In this document: piece after piece, positions 32,783-42,243 of the stretch
How the letters are laid out: each line of letters begins with the position of its first letter
How positions within the stretch are numbered: the stretch's first letter is position 1
DNA from: Cacconaster sp045642485
GTDB lineage: Bacteria; Bacteroidota; Bacteroidia; Bacteroidales; UBA932
Length of the DNA stretch: 51,228 nucleotides
Direction of reading: 5' to 3'
Assembly (NCBI GenBank): GCA_045642485.1
Contig: JAZUIV010000054.1
Location: forward strand, 1-51,228
Notes under the pieces: model-generated
What the model saw: only the letters and a program-made list of their open reading frames with translations
What the model was told of the DNA's origin: nothing
Databases searched by the model: none
Position numbers and translations under genes: made by a program

Positions 32783-34531
32783 ATGAAAACCACAGGTATT
32801 GTCACAGGCATAATTTCAAATCTCGTCACGGTCAGGGTTGACGGTCACGTCTCCCAGAACGAAATCTGCTATATTGATATCGACGGTACAAAACTTATGG
32901 CCGAGGTCATCAAGGTTACCGGAAAGAATGTCTTTGTACAGGTTTATGAAAGCACGAGAGGTCTGAAACAGGGCAACACCGTCGAATTCGACGGTCATAT
33001 GCTGGAAGCCACCCTCGGCCCCGGCCTGCTCTCAAGCTGCTACGACGGACTGCAGAACAATCTGACCACAATGGAAGGCGTATTCCTCAAGAGAGGCGAA
33101 TATACAGCTCCACTTGACCACGACAAATTGTGGCATTTCACGCCGATTGCCAAACCGGGCGACAAGGTCAGCGCAGCCTGCTGGCTCGGAGAGGTAAAGG
33201 AAGGATGGCTCCCCCACAAGATTATGGTTCCATTCTCCTTCGAGGGGGAATACACGGTCGAATCGGTCTCACCCGAAGGGGATTATAAAATTGACGACAA
33301 AATGGCCGTCCTGGTTGACGCGCAAGGCGAAAAGCACATTGTCACAATGGTTCAGAAGTGGCCTGTCAAGATTGCAATCGGAGGATATGTCGAGAAGCCG
33401 CGCCCTTACCGCATAATGGAAACCGGCGTAAGGGTGATAGATACTTTAAACCCCATCGCCGAAGGCGGCACGGGCTTCATTCCCGGACCTTTCGGATGCG
33501 GAAAGACAGTTCTCCAGCACGCCATAGCAAAGCAGGGTGATGCCGAAATAATAGTTATGTCCGCCTGCGGTGAACGTGCCAACGAGGTTGTTGAAATCTT
33601 CACCGAATTCCCGGAACTGATAGACCCCCATACAGGTCGCAAGCTGATGGATCGTACCACCATCATCTGCAATACCTCCAATATGCCTGTTGCGGCACGC
33701 GAGGCCTCCGTATATACCGCTATGACAATCTGCGAATATTACCGTGCGATGGGTATGAAAGCCCTGCTTCTGGCAGACTCCACATCCCGTTGGGCGCAGG
33801 CCCTGCGTGAGATGAGCAACCGTATGGAGGAACTTCCGGGAGCTGACGCATTCCCCGTTGACCTTTCGGCAATCATCTCAAACTTCTATTCCCGCGCCGG
33901 CATCGTAAAGCTAAAGAACGGTCAGACCGGTTCCGTCACCTTCATAGGAACAGTCTCTCCTGCGGGAGGAAACCTCAAGGAACCGGTTACCGAGTCAACC
34001 AAGAAAGCCGCCCGCTGTTTCTATGCTCTGGAGCAGAACCGCGCCGACCAGAAACGCTACCCTGCCGTCAATCCGGTGGATTCCTACTCAAAATATCTGG
34101 AATATCCCGAAGTGGTGGAATTCCTGAACACCAGAATCAGCAGGAACTGGGTTGCCAACGTCGCAAAGGCCAAGAACCTTGTCAGAAGAGGAAAGGAAGT
34201 GGCGGAGCAGATCAACATCCTCGGTGATGACGGCGTTCCTGTAAGCTACCACGAGCAGTTCTGGAAAAGCGAACTCATTGACTTCGTAATTCTCCAGCAG
34301 GATGCATTCGACCAGATCGATGCAATTACTCCGCTGGAAAGACAGCGTTATATGCTTGAACTCGTATTGAAGGTATGCGATGCGACCTTCGATTTCGAGG
34401 ATTTCGACCAATGCAGGTCAACATACAAGAATCTGATAAACACATTCAGACAGATGAACTATTCCGAATTCAACAGCGTGAAGTTCAACGGTTATCTCGA
34501 ACAGATAAATAAAATCATCTCCAATGAGTAG
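32783..34531 (+). CDS. atpA: V-type ATP synthase catalytic subunit A
   Basis: 582 residues, usual length. The N-terminal beta barrel ('GIVTGIISNLVTVRV') is followed by the non-homologous insert and the nucleotide-binding domain with P-loop GPFGCGKT (235-242). The 'LADSTSRWAQALREMSNRME' segment is a V/A-ATPase A hallmark. The start is the ATG at 32783; an ATG five bases earlier stops after two codons. The 3' end overlaps subunit B by 8 bases. It hydrolyses or makes ATP in the soluble V1 head. Confidence 0.96.
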   Translation: MKTTGIVTGIISNLVTVRVDGHVSQNEICYIDIDGTKLMAEVIKVTGKNVFVQVYESTRGLKQGNTVEFDGHMLEATLGPGLLSSCYDGLQNNLTTMEGVFLKRGEYTAPLDHDKLWHFTPIAKPGDKVSAACWLGEVKEGWLPHKIMVPFSFEGEYTVESVSPEGDYKIDDKMAVLVDAQGEKHIVTMVQKWPVKIAIGGYVEKPRPYRIMETGVRVIDTLNPIAEGGTGFIPGPFGCGKTVLQHAIAKQGDAEIIVMSACGERANEVVEIFTEFPELIDPHTGRKLMDRTTIICNTSNMPVAAREASVYTAMTICEYYRAMGMKALLLADSTSRWAQALREMSNRMEELPGADAFPVDLSAIISNFYSRAGIVKLKNGQTGSVTFIGTVSPAGGNLKEPVTESTKKAARCFYALEQNRADQKRYPAVNPVDSYSKYLEYPEVVEFLNTRISRNWVANVAKAKNLVRRGKEVAEQINILGDDGVPVSYHEQFWKSELIDFVILQQDAFDQIDAITPLERQRYMLELVLKVCDATFDFEDFDQCRSTYKNLINTFRQMNYSEFNSVKFNGYLEQINKIISNE

Positions 34532-35864
34532 CAGGGCATTTCAAAGAATATACACTGAGCTTGAGGCTATTACCAAGGCTACAGTGACATTGAGGGCGCA
34601 AGGCGTCAGCAATGACGAACTGGCAACAGTTGACGGTCGTCTTGCACAGGTGGTGAAGATCAAGGGAGATCTTGTCACCTTGCAGATATTTTCCGGAACC
34701 GAGGGAATACCCACGAATGCCGATGTGCTCTTCTTCGGCAAAGCTCCCTCCCTGAACGTGAACGAGAGCCTTTCCGGCAGATTTTTCAACGCATACGGCG
34801 AGCCCATTGACGGCGGACCGGCGGTTGAAGGTGAAGCCAGGCAGATCGGTGGACCTTCGGTCAATCCGTACAAACGCCGTCAGCCATCCGAGCTCATTCC
34901 TACCGGTATTGCCGGTATCGACCTGAACAACACCCTTGTCAGCGGACAGAAGATTCCTTTCTTCGCCGATCCTGACCAGCCTTACAATCAGGTGATGGCC
35001 CAGGTTGCCTTGAGAGCCGACGTTGACAAGATAATTCTCGGTGGAATGGGATTGAGCAACGATGACTATCTTTATTTCCGCCACGAATTCGAAAGTGCAG
35101 GAGCTCTCGATAAAATCATCAGTTTCGTCAATACCACGGATCAGCCCCCTGTCGAGAGGTTGCTTATCCCTGATATGGCCTTGACGGCGGCCGAATATTT
35201 TGCCGTTGACAAAAACGAAAAGGTACTGGTTCTTCTGACGGATATGACGCTGTATGCAGACGCTTTGAGTATCGTATCCAACCGTATGGACCAGATTCCT
35301 TCAAAGGACTCAATGCCGGGAAGCTTGTACAGCGACCTTGCGAAGATTTATGAAAAGGCTGTCCAGTTGCCTGACGGTGGCTCCATCACCATCATCGCCG
35401 TGACAACCCTCAATGACGGCGACATCACCCACGCCATCCCTGACAACACCGGATATATCACCGAAGGGCAGTTGTTCCTCAGGGCGGATACCGATACCGG
35501 AAAGACAATCATCGACCCGTTCCGCTCCCTTTCCCGACTCAAACAGCTTGTTCAGGGTAAGAAGACCCGCGAGGACCACTCCCAGGTGATGAACGCGTCC
35601 GTACGTCTGTATGCTGACGCACAGAATGCCAAGACCAAACTCGAGAACGGCTTCGACTTGAGTGACTATGACAAACGGTGCCTCGAATATGCAAAGGATT
35701 ATGCTGTGAATATACTTTCCATTGACGTCAACATTTCCATCGAGGAGATGCTCAACACAGCCTGGTCTCTGTTCGCCAAACATTTTGACAGGGCGGAAAC
35801 AGGCATAAAGGAAGCGCTTGTGGAAAAATACTGGCCGGATGGCTCAAAGCAGACCGATAAATAA
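34524..35864 (+). CDS. atpB: V-type ATP synthase regulatory subunit B
   Basis: 446 residues. It forms the non-catalytic sites alternating with subunit A in the head. Typical segments are 'ELATVDGRLAQVVKIKGDL', 'PTGIAGIDLNNTLVSGQKIP' and 'MPGSLYSDLAKIYEKA', and the classical P-loop is absent as expected for B. The start lies inside the end of atpA and its stop shares one base with the start of subunit D (TAATG), so translation is coupled across the operon. Confidence 0.95.
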   Translation: MSSRAFQRIYTELEAITKATVTLRAQGVSNDELATVDGRLAQVVKIKGDLVTLQIFSGTEGIPTNADVLFFGKAPSLNVNESLSGRFFNAYGEPIDGGPAVEGEARQIGGPSVNPYKRRQPSELIPTGIAGIDLNNTLVSGQKIPFFADPDQPYNQVMAQVALRADVDKIILGGMGLSNDDYLYFRHEFESAGALDKIISFVNTTDQPPVERLLIPDMALTAAEYFAVDKNEKVLVLLTDMTLYADALSIVSNRMDQIPSKDSMPGSLYSDLAKIYEKAVQLPDGGSITIIAVTTLNDGDITHAIPDNTGYITEGQLFLRADTDTGKTIIDPFRSLSRLKQLVQGKKTREDHSQVMNASVRLYADAQNAKTKLENGFDLSDYDKRCLEYAKDYAVNILSIDVNISIEEMLNTAWSLFAKHFDRAETGIKEALVEKYWPDGSKQTDK

Positions 35865-36472
35865 TGGCTATTAAGTTCCAATACAACAAAACGTCTCTGA
35901 CAAACCTTGGCAAACAGCTGAAGGTAAGGCAAAATGCCCTTCCTACCCTGAAAAGCAAGGAGTCCGCTCTGCGTGCCAGCGTGATAACAGCCAAAGCGGA
36001 ATCCGCCAGATTGCTCAGAGAACTTGAAACAGCCATAAAGGATTACGAATATCTTTCAAGGCTGTGGAATGAGTTCGATGCAGGCCTGATCAGTGTCAAG
36101 GACGTCGAATTGGATGTTGTCAAAGTTGCCGGAGTCAGGACTCCCGAGCTCAGGAATGTCATCTATGACGTGGTTCCTTTCGACAAGGCCGCGAAGCCGA
36201 TGTGGTACTCCGACGGGGTGGAGATTCTGAAGAAACTCGCCCAGTTGGGCATTGAGTCGGAAGTGTTTGTCGAGAAGAGCAGAATTCTTGAATTCCAGAG
36301 GAAGAAGACGACCCAGAAGGTTAATCTGTATGAAAAAGTCCAGATTCCCGGTTATCAGGAGGCAATCCGCAAAATCAAACGTTTCATGGAGGATGAGGAG
36401 AACCTGTCCAAGGCATCGCAAAAGATAGTCAAGACCCGTCATTCTCAGGAAGAAGAGGAGGAAAGCCTATGA
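35864..36472 (+). CDS. atpD: V-type ATP synthase subunit D (central rotor shaft)
   Basis: 202 residues. The N-terminal 'FQYNKTSLTNLGKQLKVRQNALPTL' has the coiled-coil pattern of subunit D, and the C-terminal half returns as a second long helix ending in a Glu-rich tail. It turns inside the A3B3 head. It overlaps subunit B by one base and subunit I by four (ATGA). No separate subunit F gene is present. Confidence 0.9.
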   Translation: MAIKFQYNKTSLTNLGKQLKVRQNALPTLKSKESALRASVITAKAESARLLRELETAIKDYEYLSRLWNEFDAGLISVKDVELDVVKVAGVRTPELRNVIYDVVPFDKAAKPMWYSDGVEILKKLAQLGIESEVFVEKSRILEFQRKKTTQKVNLYEKVQIPGYQEAIRKIKRFMEDEENLSKASQKIVKTRHSQEEEEESL

Positions 36473-38226
36473 TAGAGAAAATGACCAAATATTCATTCGT
36501 CCTTCTTCACGGTTGCGCGGATGATTTCCTGACATCCCTGAAAGAGATAGGCGTGATGGACATAGTCCGCTCGTCCAAACCAGTGGATGAAGTCTCCGCC
36601 GGAATGCTCGCCGACATCAACTCCTTGAAAAGGCAGATTGAACGGATATCGGGCGATGACTATTCCCGTGACGAAACCTTCAATTCACTCTCGTCCCGGC
36701 TTGCGGAGGAAAAGAGGGAACTCGCGTTGCGCCAACCTTGGGGAGAATTTTCCAACGAAGATATCAAACGTCTGGAATCCAACGGATTGACATTGTCTTA
36801 TTATAGGATTGCTTCAAAACGTTTTGACACGTCATTCACAGAACGGTATCCGATTGAAGTCATCAGTGAAGACAACAAATACACCTATTTCGTAGCCGTA
36901 TCGGATTTCGGAAAGGTATCCGTCCCCGGCTCCGAAGAATGTGCCGTCCCTCAGGGGCCTGCATCGGAGACACTACGGTCAATCGATGAAATCCAATCGG
37001 AACTGGATGCCAGAATCAAGACGCTGTCAAAGGAAAAGGAGAACATACCTGTCTTGAATTCAAGGCTCTCCGGTCTGGAGTCGTCACTTCAGATATATCT
37101 GGCAAAATGCACGGCACAGCCCGCCGCCGAGGATGTGATAGAGACTTTCGTGGGGTTTGCCCCCACCTCAGCGGACGGGAAAGTTCAGGATGCGTTGAAC
37201 AGGATGGACGTATTCTATTTCAACGAGCCGGCAAAGGCTGAGGACAACCCTCCCATCAAATTGAAGAACAACTGGTTCGCACGGAATTTCGAAACCCTCA
37301 CCGGAATGTATGGAATGCCGGTATATGACGAGTTCGACCCTACTCCGGTCCTCGCACCGTTCTTCCTGCTCTTCTGGGCGTTCTGTATGGGAGACGCCGG
37401 ATACGGTCTTGCGCTCATAGGTGTCGGCTTCCTGCTTAGGAAAGTGGACATTCTTGGACTGAAAGAACACTGGAGGCTGGTCGTGACACTCGGTGTCGGC
37501 GCAACAGTAATAGGGTTCTTCCTCGGCACCTTTATGGGAATACCCCTTGCTGAAGTATCCTGGATTCCTCAGAATATCAGGGATCTTATGCTTGCAGGAA
37601 AACTGGAATTCGGATCTTCATCATACGACGTTGCAATGGTTGCCGCACTTGCTGTCGGAGTGTTCCATATCTGCCTTGCGATGGTAATCAAAGCCATTGG
37701 CCTGACGAAGAGATTCGGATTCAAGGAATCGATAAGCACCTGGGGCTGGATAACCCTCATAGTCGGGGGACTTCTTGTCGCAGCCGGTGCTCTTACAAGC
37801 ATTCTTGACGCATCCGTCACGAAAATTGCAGTAATCATCATAGGCATAGTCTCTTTCCTGGGCATATTCGTGTTCAACAAGCCGGGCCGCAATCCCCTGC
37901 TGAATATCGGTGCCGGTCTGTGGGACACTTACGGTATGGTGACAGGCCTTATGGGAGATGTCCTGAGTTATATCAGGCTTTATGCTCTCGGCCTTGCGGG
38001 CGGTATGTTAGGGGGCGCCTTCAATGATTTGGCTGTGATGACTTTGGGTGACAACCCCACCTGGCATTGGATTCCCTTCCTGCTCATTGCTCTTCTCGGC
38101 CATACGCTGAATTTTGCAATGAGTTGCCTGGGAGCTTTCGTACACCCTCTCCGTCTGACTTTCGTGGAATATTTCAAGAACAGCGGATATGAAGGGAAAG
38201 GCTCGGAGTATAATCCTCTTGGATAA
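36469..38226 (+). CDS. atpI: V-type ATP synthase subunit I (membrane stator)
   Basis: 585 residues. The N-terminal cytosolic half (to about 290) is coiled-coil rich. The C-terminal half has about seven to eight membrane helices, with 'PVLAPFFLLFWAFCMGDAGYGL' and 'GDVLSYIRLYALGLAGGML', whose Arg is the conserved ion-channel arginine of the V-ATPase a/I family. It guides ions to the K ring. The start overlaps subunit D by four bases. Confidence 0.94.
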   Translation: MIEKMTKYSFVLLHGCADDFLTSLKEIGVMDIVRSSKPVDEVSAGMLADINSLKRQIERISGDDYSRDETFNSLSSRLAEEKRELALRQPWGEFSNEDIKRLESNGLTLSYYRIASKRFDTSFTERYPIEVISEDNKYTYFVAVSDFGKVSVPGSEECAVPQGPASETLRSIDEIQSELDARIKTLSKEKENIPVLNSRLSGLESSLQIYLAKCTAQPAAEDVIETFVGFAPTSADGKVQDALNRMDVFYFNEPAKAEDNPPIKLKNNWFARNFETLTGMYGMPVYDEFDPTPVLAPFFLLFWAFCMGDAGYGLALIGVGFLLRKVDILGLKEHWRLVVTLGVGATVIGFFLGTFMGIPLAEVSWIPQNIRDLMLAGKLEFGSSSYDVAMVAALAVGVFHICLAMVIKAIGLTKRFGFKESISTWGWITLIVGGLLVAAGALTSILDASVTKIAVIIIGIVSFLGIFVFNKPGRNPLLNIGAGLWDTYGMVTGLMGDVLSYIRLYALGLAGGMLGGAFNDLAVMTLGDNPTWHWIPFLLIALLGHTLNFAMSCLGAFVHPLRLTFVEYFKNSGYEGKGSEYNPLG

Positions 38227-38259
38227 ATTAATTAATAATCAATAAAATACCAAAAAGCA

Positions 38260-38688
38260 ATGTTAACTACTATTTTAGGTTATGTCGGTCTGGCTTGCGT
38301 ACTTTGCCTCGCCGGAATCGGTTCCTGTCTTGGAACGACAATCGCTGCGAATACCGCTGAAGGAGCGTTGAAGACCGCTCCCGAAATGTCTTCAAGTTAT
38401 ATGATTCTTTCAGCAATGCCCGCGACTCAGGGTCTTTACGGATTCGTGGCATTCCTCTTCTGGCCCAAGGATTTGGCCGCAATGGAGGCTTCCGGTCTCA
38501 TCTATTTCGGAGTCGGAATCGCCGCAGGCATTGTGTGCCTCTTCTCTGCAATCCGTCAGGGCCAGGTCTGCGCAAACGGTATCCTCGGCATCAGCCAGGG
38601 TCACAATGTAAGGACCAACACGATGATTTACGCAGCCCTTCCTGAATTCTACGCAATTCTCGCACTGGTTGCCTGTCTGATGATTTAA
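38260..38688 (+). CDS. atpK: V-type ATP synthase subunit K (rotor ring)
   Basis: 142 residues with four membrane helices, the double-hairpin form. The ion-carrying glutamate is E129 in 'ALPEFYAILALV'. The first half has 'MPATQGLYGF', where T56, Q57 and Y60 align with Na+-ligand residues of Enterococcus hirae NtpK. This suggests Na+ rather than H+ coupling (inference). It is the last V-ATPase gene; a 33-base AT-rich gap separates it from subunit I. The sugar mutase gene starts 11 bases later and is probably co-transcribed. Confidence 0.92.
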   Translation: MLTTILGYVGLACVLCLAGIGSCLGTTIAANTAEGALKTAPEMSSSYMILSAMPATQGLYGFVAFLFWPKDLAAMEASGLIYFGVGIAAGIVCLFSAIRQGQVCANGILGISQGHNVRTNTMIYAALPEFYAILALVACLMI

Positions 38689-38699
38689 TTTCACTTCCT

Positions 38700-40352
38700 A
38701 TGCCAAATTATCTTGATGTAGCAAAATCCTGGTTGAAGGAGAGTTTTGACGAGCAGACACGGACTGAGGTCAAGGCTATGATTGACGGTGACCCCAAGGT
38801 TCTTGAGGATGCATTCTACCGCACCCTTGAGTTCGGGACAGGAGGTCTCCGCGGTATTATGGGTGCCGGGACTAACAGGATGAACCGGTATACGGTCGGA
38901 ATGGCCACCCAGGGACTCGCGAATTATCTCAAGCAATGCTTTAAGGACGAAGATATATCTGTCGTAATTTCATACGATTGCAGGAACAATAGCCGCTATT
39001 TTGCCGAGATTACGTCAAAGGTTATGATCGCCAACGGCATCAAAGTTTATCTGTTTGACGGTATCAGGCCGACACCCGAACTGAGCTTTGCAATCCGCCA
39101 CCTGAAATGCAACAGCGGCGTTATGGTGACGGCATCACACAATCCCAAGGAATACAACGGATACAAGGTGTTCTGGTCGGACGGTGGCCAGATTGTGGAA
39201 CCCCACGACGTGAACATCGTGGGTGAGGTCAATAAAATCACCGATCCCCAGCAAGTCCTCATAAGCGAGGACGGAAAGCCTCAGATGATCGGCGCAGAAG
39301 TGGATGAGGCATATCTCGGCAGCGTACTGACCTCTTTGGTCTCTCCTGCGTCAATAGAGCGCCACAATGACCTGAAGATTGCTTACACTCCCCTGCACGG
39401 AACAGGCGTCAGACTTGTCCCCGAGGCTCTTGGAAGAATCGGTTTCAAGAATGTCTTCAAGGTGGCCGAGCAGGAAGTGAATGACGGCAACTTCCCTACC
39501 GTCGTATCCCCTAATCCCGAGGAACCGACCGCAATGAAGATGGTTATGGAACTCGCTGACAAAGTGGGCGCAGATATCGCGCTCGGGACTGACCCTGACG
39601 CGGACCGTGTCGGATGTGCAGTCAGAGGCGGGGACGGCTCTCTCGTGCTTCTCAACGGCAATCAGACAGCCGCACTGATTACGAACTATATGCTCACCCG
39701 CTGGGCGGAGGAAGGACGTCTCGACGGCAATCAGTATGTCATCAAGACAATTGTCACCACCGAACTTATGACGGCCATCTGCAACAAGTACAATGTCCGG
39801 ATCTATGACGTTCTCACCGGTTTCAAGAACATTGCATCGGTAATGCACGCCAACGAAGGCAAGAGTTATTTCATCTGCGGAGGTGAGGAAAGCAACGGTT
39901 TCAATGCCGGAGAATTCGTCCGTGACAAGGACAGCATCATCACCTGCTCCCTCCTGTGTGAGTGTGCGGCCTGGTGTGCCGACAGGGGCAAGTCTCTGTA
40001 CGACTATCTGCAGGAAACATACGCTGAATACGGGCTGTACTGCGAAAAAGGAGTTTCAATAATGAGGAAGGGCAAGGACGGACTTGCTGAAATCGCCGCG
40101 ATGATGACGGAATATCGTGCCAATCCCCCGAAGGAACTGGCAGGCTCGAAGGTCGTCAAGGTCATCGACTATACCTTCCCGGATAAGACGGGCCTTCCCT
40201 ATTCCAACGTTCTGCAGTTCTTCAGCGAGGACGGATGCAAGGTTACTGTGCGCCCCTCCGGCACCGAACCGAAAATCAAATACTATTTCGCCACTCACGG
40301 CGACAATGCAAAAGCCAAGGTGGAGGAACTTTTCGAACAGTTCAGAAGTTAG
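38700..40352 (+). CDS. Phosphoglucomutase/phosphomannomutase-family phospho-sugar mutase
   Basis: 550 residues of the alpha-D-phosphohexomutase family. It interconverts sugar 1- and 6-phosphates via a phosphoserine, here Ser146 in 'VTASHNPKEYNGYKVF'. The metal loop is 'GTDPDADRVG' (about 297-306), the sugar loop 'CGGEESNGF' and the phosphate loop 'RPSGTEPKIKYYF' near the C terminus. All four domains are complete. The exact sugar cannot be told; the length fits PGM/PMM type 2C. Its stop overlaps the stop of the convergent Mn-transporter gene. Confidence 0.92.
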   Translation: MPNYLDVAKSWLKESFDEQTRTEVKAMIDGDPKVLEDAFYRTLEFGTGGLRGIMGAGTNRMNRYTVGMATQGLANYLKQCFKDEDISVVISYDCRNNSRYFAEITSKVMIANGIKVYLFDGIRPTPELSFAIRHLKCNSGVMVTASHNPKEYNGYKVFWSDGGQIVEPHDVNIVGEVNKITDPQQVLISEDGKPQMIGAEVDEAYLGSVLTSLVSPASIERHNDLKIAYTPLHGTGVRLVPEALGRIGFKNVFKVAEQEVNDGNFPTVVSPNPEEPTAMKMVMELADKVGADIALGTDPDADRVGCAVRGGDGSLVLLNGNQTAALITNYMLTRWAEEGRLDGNQYVIKTIVTTELMTAICNKYNVRIYDVLTGFKNIASVMHANEGKSYFICGGEESNGFNAGEFVRDKDSIITCSLLCECAAWCADRGKSLYDYLQETYAEYGLYCEKGVSIMRKGKDGLAEIAAMMTEYRANPPKELAGSKVVKVIDYTFPDKTGLPYSNVLQFFSEDGCKVTVRPSGTEPKIKYYFATHGDNAKAKVEELFEQFRS

Positions 40353-41407
40353 AAAAGCCACATTGTGACAAAACCCGCCAGAAGAGCTGCCGTGCAATTG
40401 ATTAACTTCAACCACAGGAAGCTCTTCTTGCTTTCTGCTATAAGCGGAAGACAGGCGTGGCCGTCCTGACTTATGCTGCTGGCAAGAAGGACAGGGAAAG
40501 GAGCGAGGCCTGCGGCGTATAGTGTCACGAATATCAGATGCGGGCCGGATTCCGGTATTATTCCGACTAACGTCGCCAGAATTATCATCCAAACGGTATT
40601 GTCGCTTATCCACTTGTCGAGATCCAGATATTCAAGACCGAAATTGATGAGGATCAGGACTCCGAAAGTCCAGAGGAAAACTGACGGCAGGTGCTTGACC
40701 ACAATATGATGCCACAAGTGTTCGTCCACGAAATGATCTCTTCCCCAGATAAGCACGGCCAGCACGATGAGGCTCAATCCTCCGAAAAGCCAGTTCATCC
40801 ACTCTTCGCTCAGAAGGTTGATGCCACCCTGCAGATGGTGATGCGCTTCTTCCGCGTGTTCGTGCTCCAGATGTCCTGTCAGAAGCGCTGCGATGAATAC
40901 AGTCACTCCCAGGAACATTATGGCTCGCTTCCAGGAAAGATGCCTTGAGGGTTTTTCTCCCGAATGATTGTCTTCCTCGTGTATTCTGTATTGCTCCTCA
41001 CAGATGGTCTTTGTCCCCGAAGGCTTGTATAGGCAGTCAACAATAAGTCCGACTGCGACAGCAATTGCAAACAGGAGAAGAAAAATCCACAAGGCTTTGT
41101 CTGGAACCGTCGCGAGCAGTACGAATGATTCGTCACCTGAAGTGGCTATTGCCATTGCCACAAGCGCCCCGAAACTTATTATGCCGTGAGTATAGAGAGA
41201 AACGGATGCAAAACCTCCCATACAGCCGGGAATGACTCCCAGGAAAGCGGAGATAACGACCTGGCCTATGCGGCTGCGCCTGAGTCCCTTGAAAAAATCG
41301 CCTTTGGATTCGATGTTCATAGATTCGATGAGCATCATCATCACCACCACCAGTCCCGTTATAAGGATGGAATTTCTCAATGCATCTGCAAATATTTCCA
41401 GAACCAT
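40349..41407 (-). CDS. Putative manganese transporter (ArsP_2/DUF2899 family)
   Basis: 352 residues from the ATG at 41407. A TTG nine bases upstream would sit at the transcript start and is rejected. About eight to ten membrane helices form two repeated halves, with 'GVIPGCMGGFASVSLYTHG' and the mirrored 'GIIPESGPHLIFVTLYAAG' near the C terminus, the family's signature motif. A cytosolic or periplasmic loop (HLEHEHAEEAHHHLQG) is rich in histidine and glutamate and could bind metal. The family is annotated both as arsenic efflux and manganese transporter, so the substrate is uncertain. Confidence 0.8.
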   Translation of the reverse strand: MVLEIFADALRNSILITGLVVVMMMLIESMNIESKGDFFKGLRRSRIGQVVISAFLGVIPGCMGGFASVSLYTHGIISFGALVAMAIATSGDESFVLLATVPDKALWIFLLLFAIAVAVGLIVDCLYKPSGTKTICEEQYRIHEEDNHSGEKPSRHLSWKRAIMFLGVTVFIAALLTGHLEHEHAEEAHHHLQGGINLLSEEWMNWLFGGLSLIVLAVLIWGRDHFVDEHLWHHIVVKHLPSVFLWTFGVLILINFGLEYLDLDKWISDNTVWMIILATLVGIIPESGPHLIFVTLYAAGLAPFPVLLASSISQDGHACLPLIAESKKSFLWLKLINCTAALLAGFVTMWLF

Positions 41408-41424
41408 TCTATTCAAAATTTCGG

Positions 41425-41432
41425 CAAAGATA
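41425..41432 (-). promoter_or_regulatory. -7 box for the putative Mn transporter
   Basis: Minus-strand TATCTTTG matches TAnnTTTG and gives a leader of about 11 bases to the ATG at 41407, supporting that start. Confidence 0.5.
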
Positions 41433-41453
41433 GTCAGAATATGTGTTTTTTAG

Positions 41454-41461
41454 TATATTTG
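41454..41461 (+). promoter_or_regulatory. -7 box for the YtxH/holin-like pair
   Basis: TATATTTG matches TAnnTTTG 25 bases before the ATG at 41486. It is divergent from the Mn-transporter box and about 20 bases away. Confidence 0.5.
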
Positions 41462-41485
41462 CAGAAACTAATATTTTTTGAGACC

Positions 41486-41689
41486 ATGTCAAAAGGATCT
41501 GTCTTTTTTTCATTCGTAACCGGTGCAGTAATCGGTGCGGCCGCCATCTTCCTCACAATGACGAAACAGGGCGAAGAACTTGTTCAGGAAGGCAAAAAAG
41601 CATTTGACAAATATTCTTCAGACCTGAAGGATAAATTTAATTCGTACTGCGAAAAGCCTGAAAACACGGAAGTTACTTCCGATAAATAG
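41486..41689 (+). CDS. YtxH-domain small membrane protein
   Basis: 67 residues: one N-terminal helix with the YtxH-type glycine-rich pattern 'FVTGAVIGAAAIFLTMTKQG' (10-29), then a charged amphipathic tail. A longer frame starting at 41186 runs through the promoter and the neighbouring gene and is rejected. YtxH proteins are small envelope-associated proteins, often stress-related, of unknown mechanism. The next gene, a holin-like membrane protein, starts 5 bases after the stop, as in many Bacteroidota. Confidence 0.8.
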   Translation: MSKGSVFFSFVTGAVIGAAAIFLTMTKQGEELVQEGKKAFDKYSSDLKDKFNSYCEKPENTEVTSDK

Positions 41690-41694
41690 CTTCT

Positions 41695-42237
41695 ATGTCA
41701 GATAACAGGAACGATTCTTCCAATGGATCAGGCCTCTTTTCCGGCTTCAGAAGATATATCGATTACCGGATAGAAGAGGGTAAATTGCAGACCGTCAAGG
41801 GGTTTTCCGACTCTCTGTCGGTCATTGCCGCTGTCCTGATATCGATAGTCCTGATTCTGAATGCACTGCTGCTGCTTTCCATCGCCATTATGGAATGGCT
41901 GAACAACCTTCTGGGAGTGCCTTGGGGGACCATCATCACGATGGGTGCTCAGGCAGTTCTTGCGGCAGTCTTTTTCTTCTTCAGGGATTTCTTCTTCAAA
42001 AAACCATTCAGGAAACTTTTTTCCAAGGCTTTCAATGTCAAGTCCGACAATCTTGAAGCCGATATCCAAAAAGCCTCCTACTATGCAGACATCGAGGGGC
42101 AGCGCATTGTCCGCCCGGTCCTGAAAGCGGCAGGTTTCATATCCAACTCCCATACGTTGCTGGGCTTTGCGGCCACGGCCGCGACCGTAGCCGGGACGAT
42201 TTTACGATTTACACGTATTTTCAGAAAAAAGCGCTGA
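41695..42237 (+). CDS. Holin-like (phage holin 3_6/YqjE-type) membrane protein
   Basis: 180 residues. An N-terminal amphipathic stretch (RRYIDYRIEEGKLQTVKGFS) is followed by two membrane helices (about 40-62 and 74-99) with a short loop, the pattern of the YqjE/holin 3_6 family. The C-terminal half contains 'KPFRKLFSKAF' and another weak hydrophobic segment. Despite the family name, no phage genes are nearby. It is paired with the YtxH gene and is convergent with the DUF721 gene, 6 bases apart. Confidence 0.7.
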   Translation: MSDNRNDSSNGSGLFSGFRRYIDYRIEEGKLQTVKGFSDSLSVIAAVLISIVLILNALLLLSIAIMEWLNNLLGVPWGTIITMGAQAVLAAVFFFFRDFFFKKPFRKLFSKAFNVKSDNLEADIQKASYYADIEGQRIVRPVLKAAGFISNSHTLLGFAATAATVAGTILRFTRIFRKKR

Positions 42238-42243
42238 CGCCCC

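Noticed and set aside
41695..42237. Holin-like protein as evidence of a prophage
   Set aside because: No phage structural, integrase or lysis genes nearby; the YtxH/holin-like pair is a common chromosomal unit.
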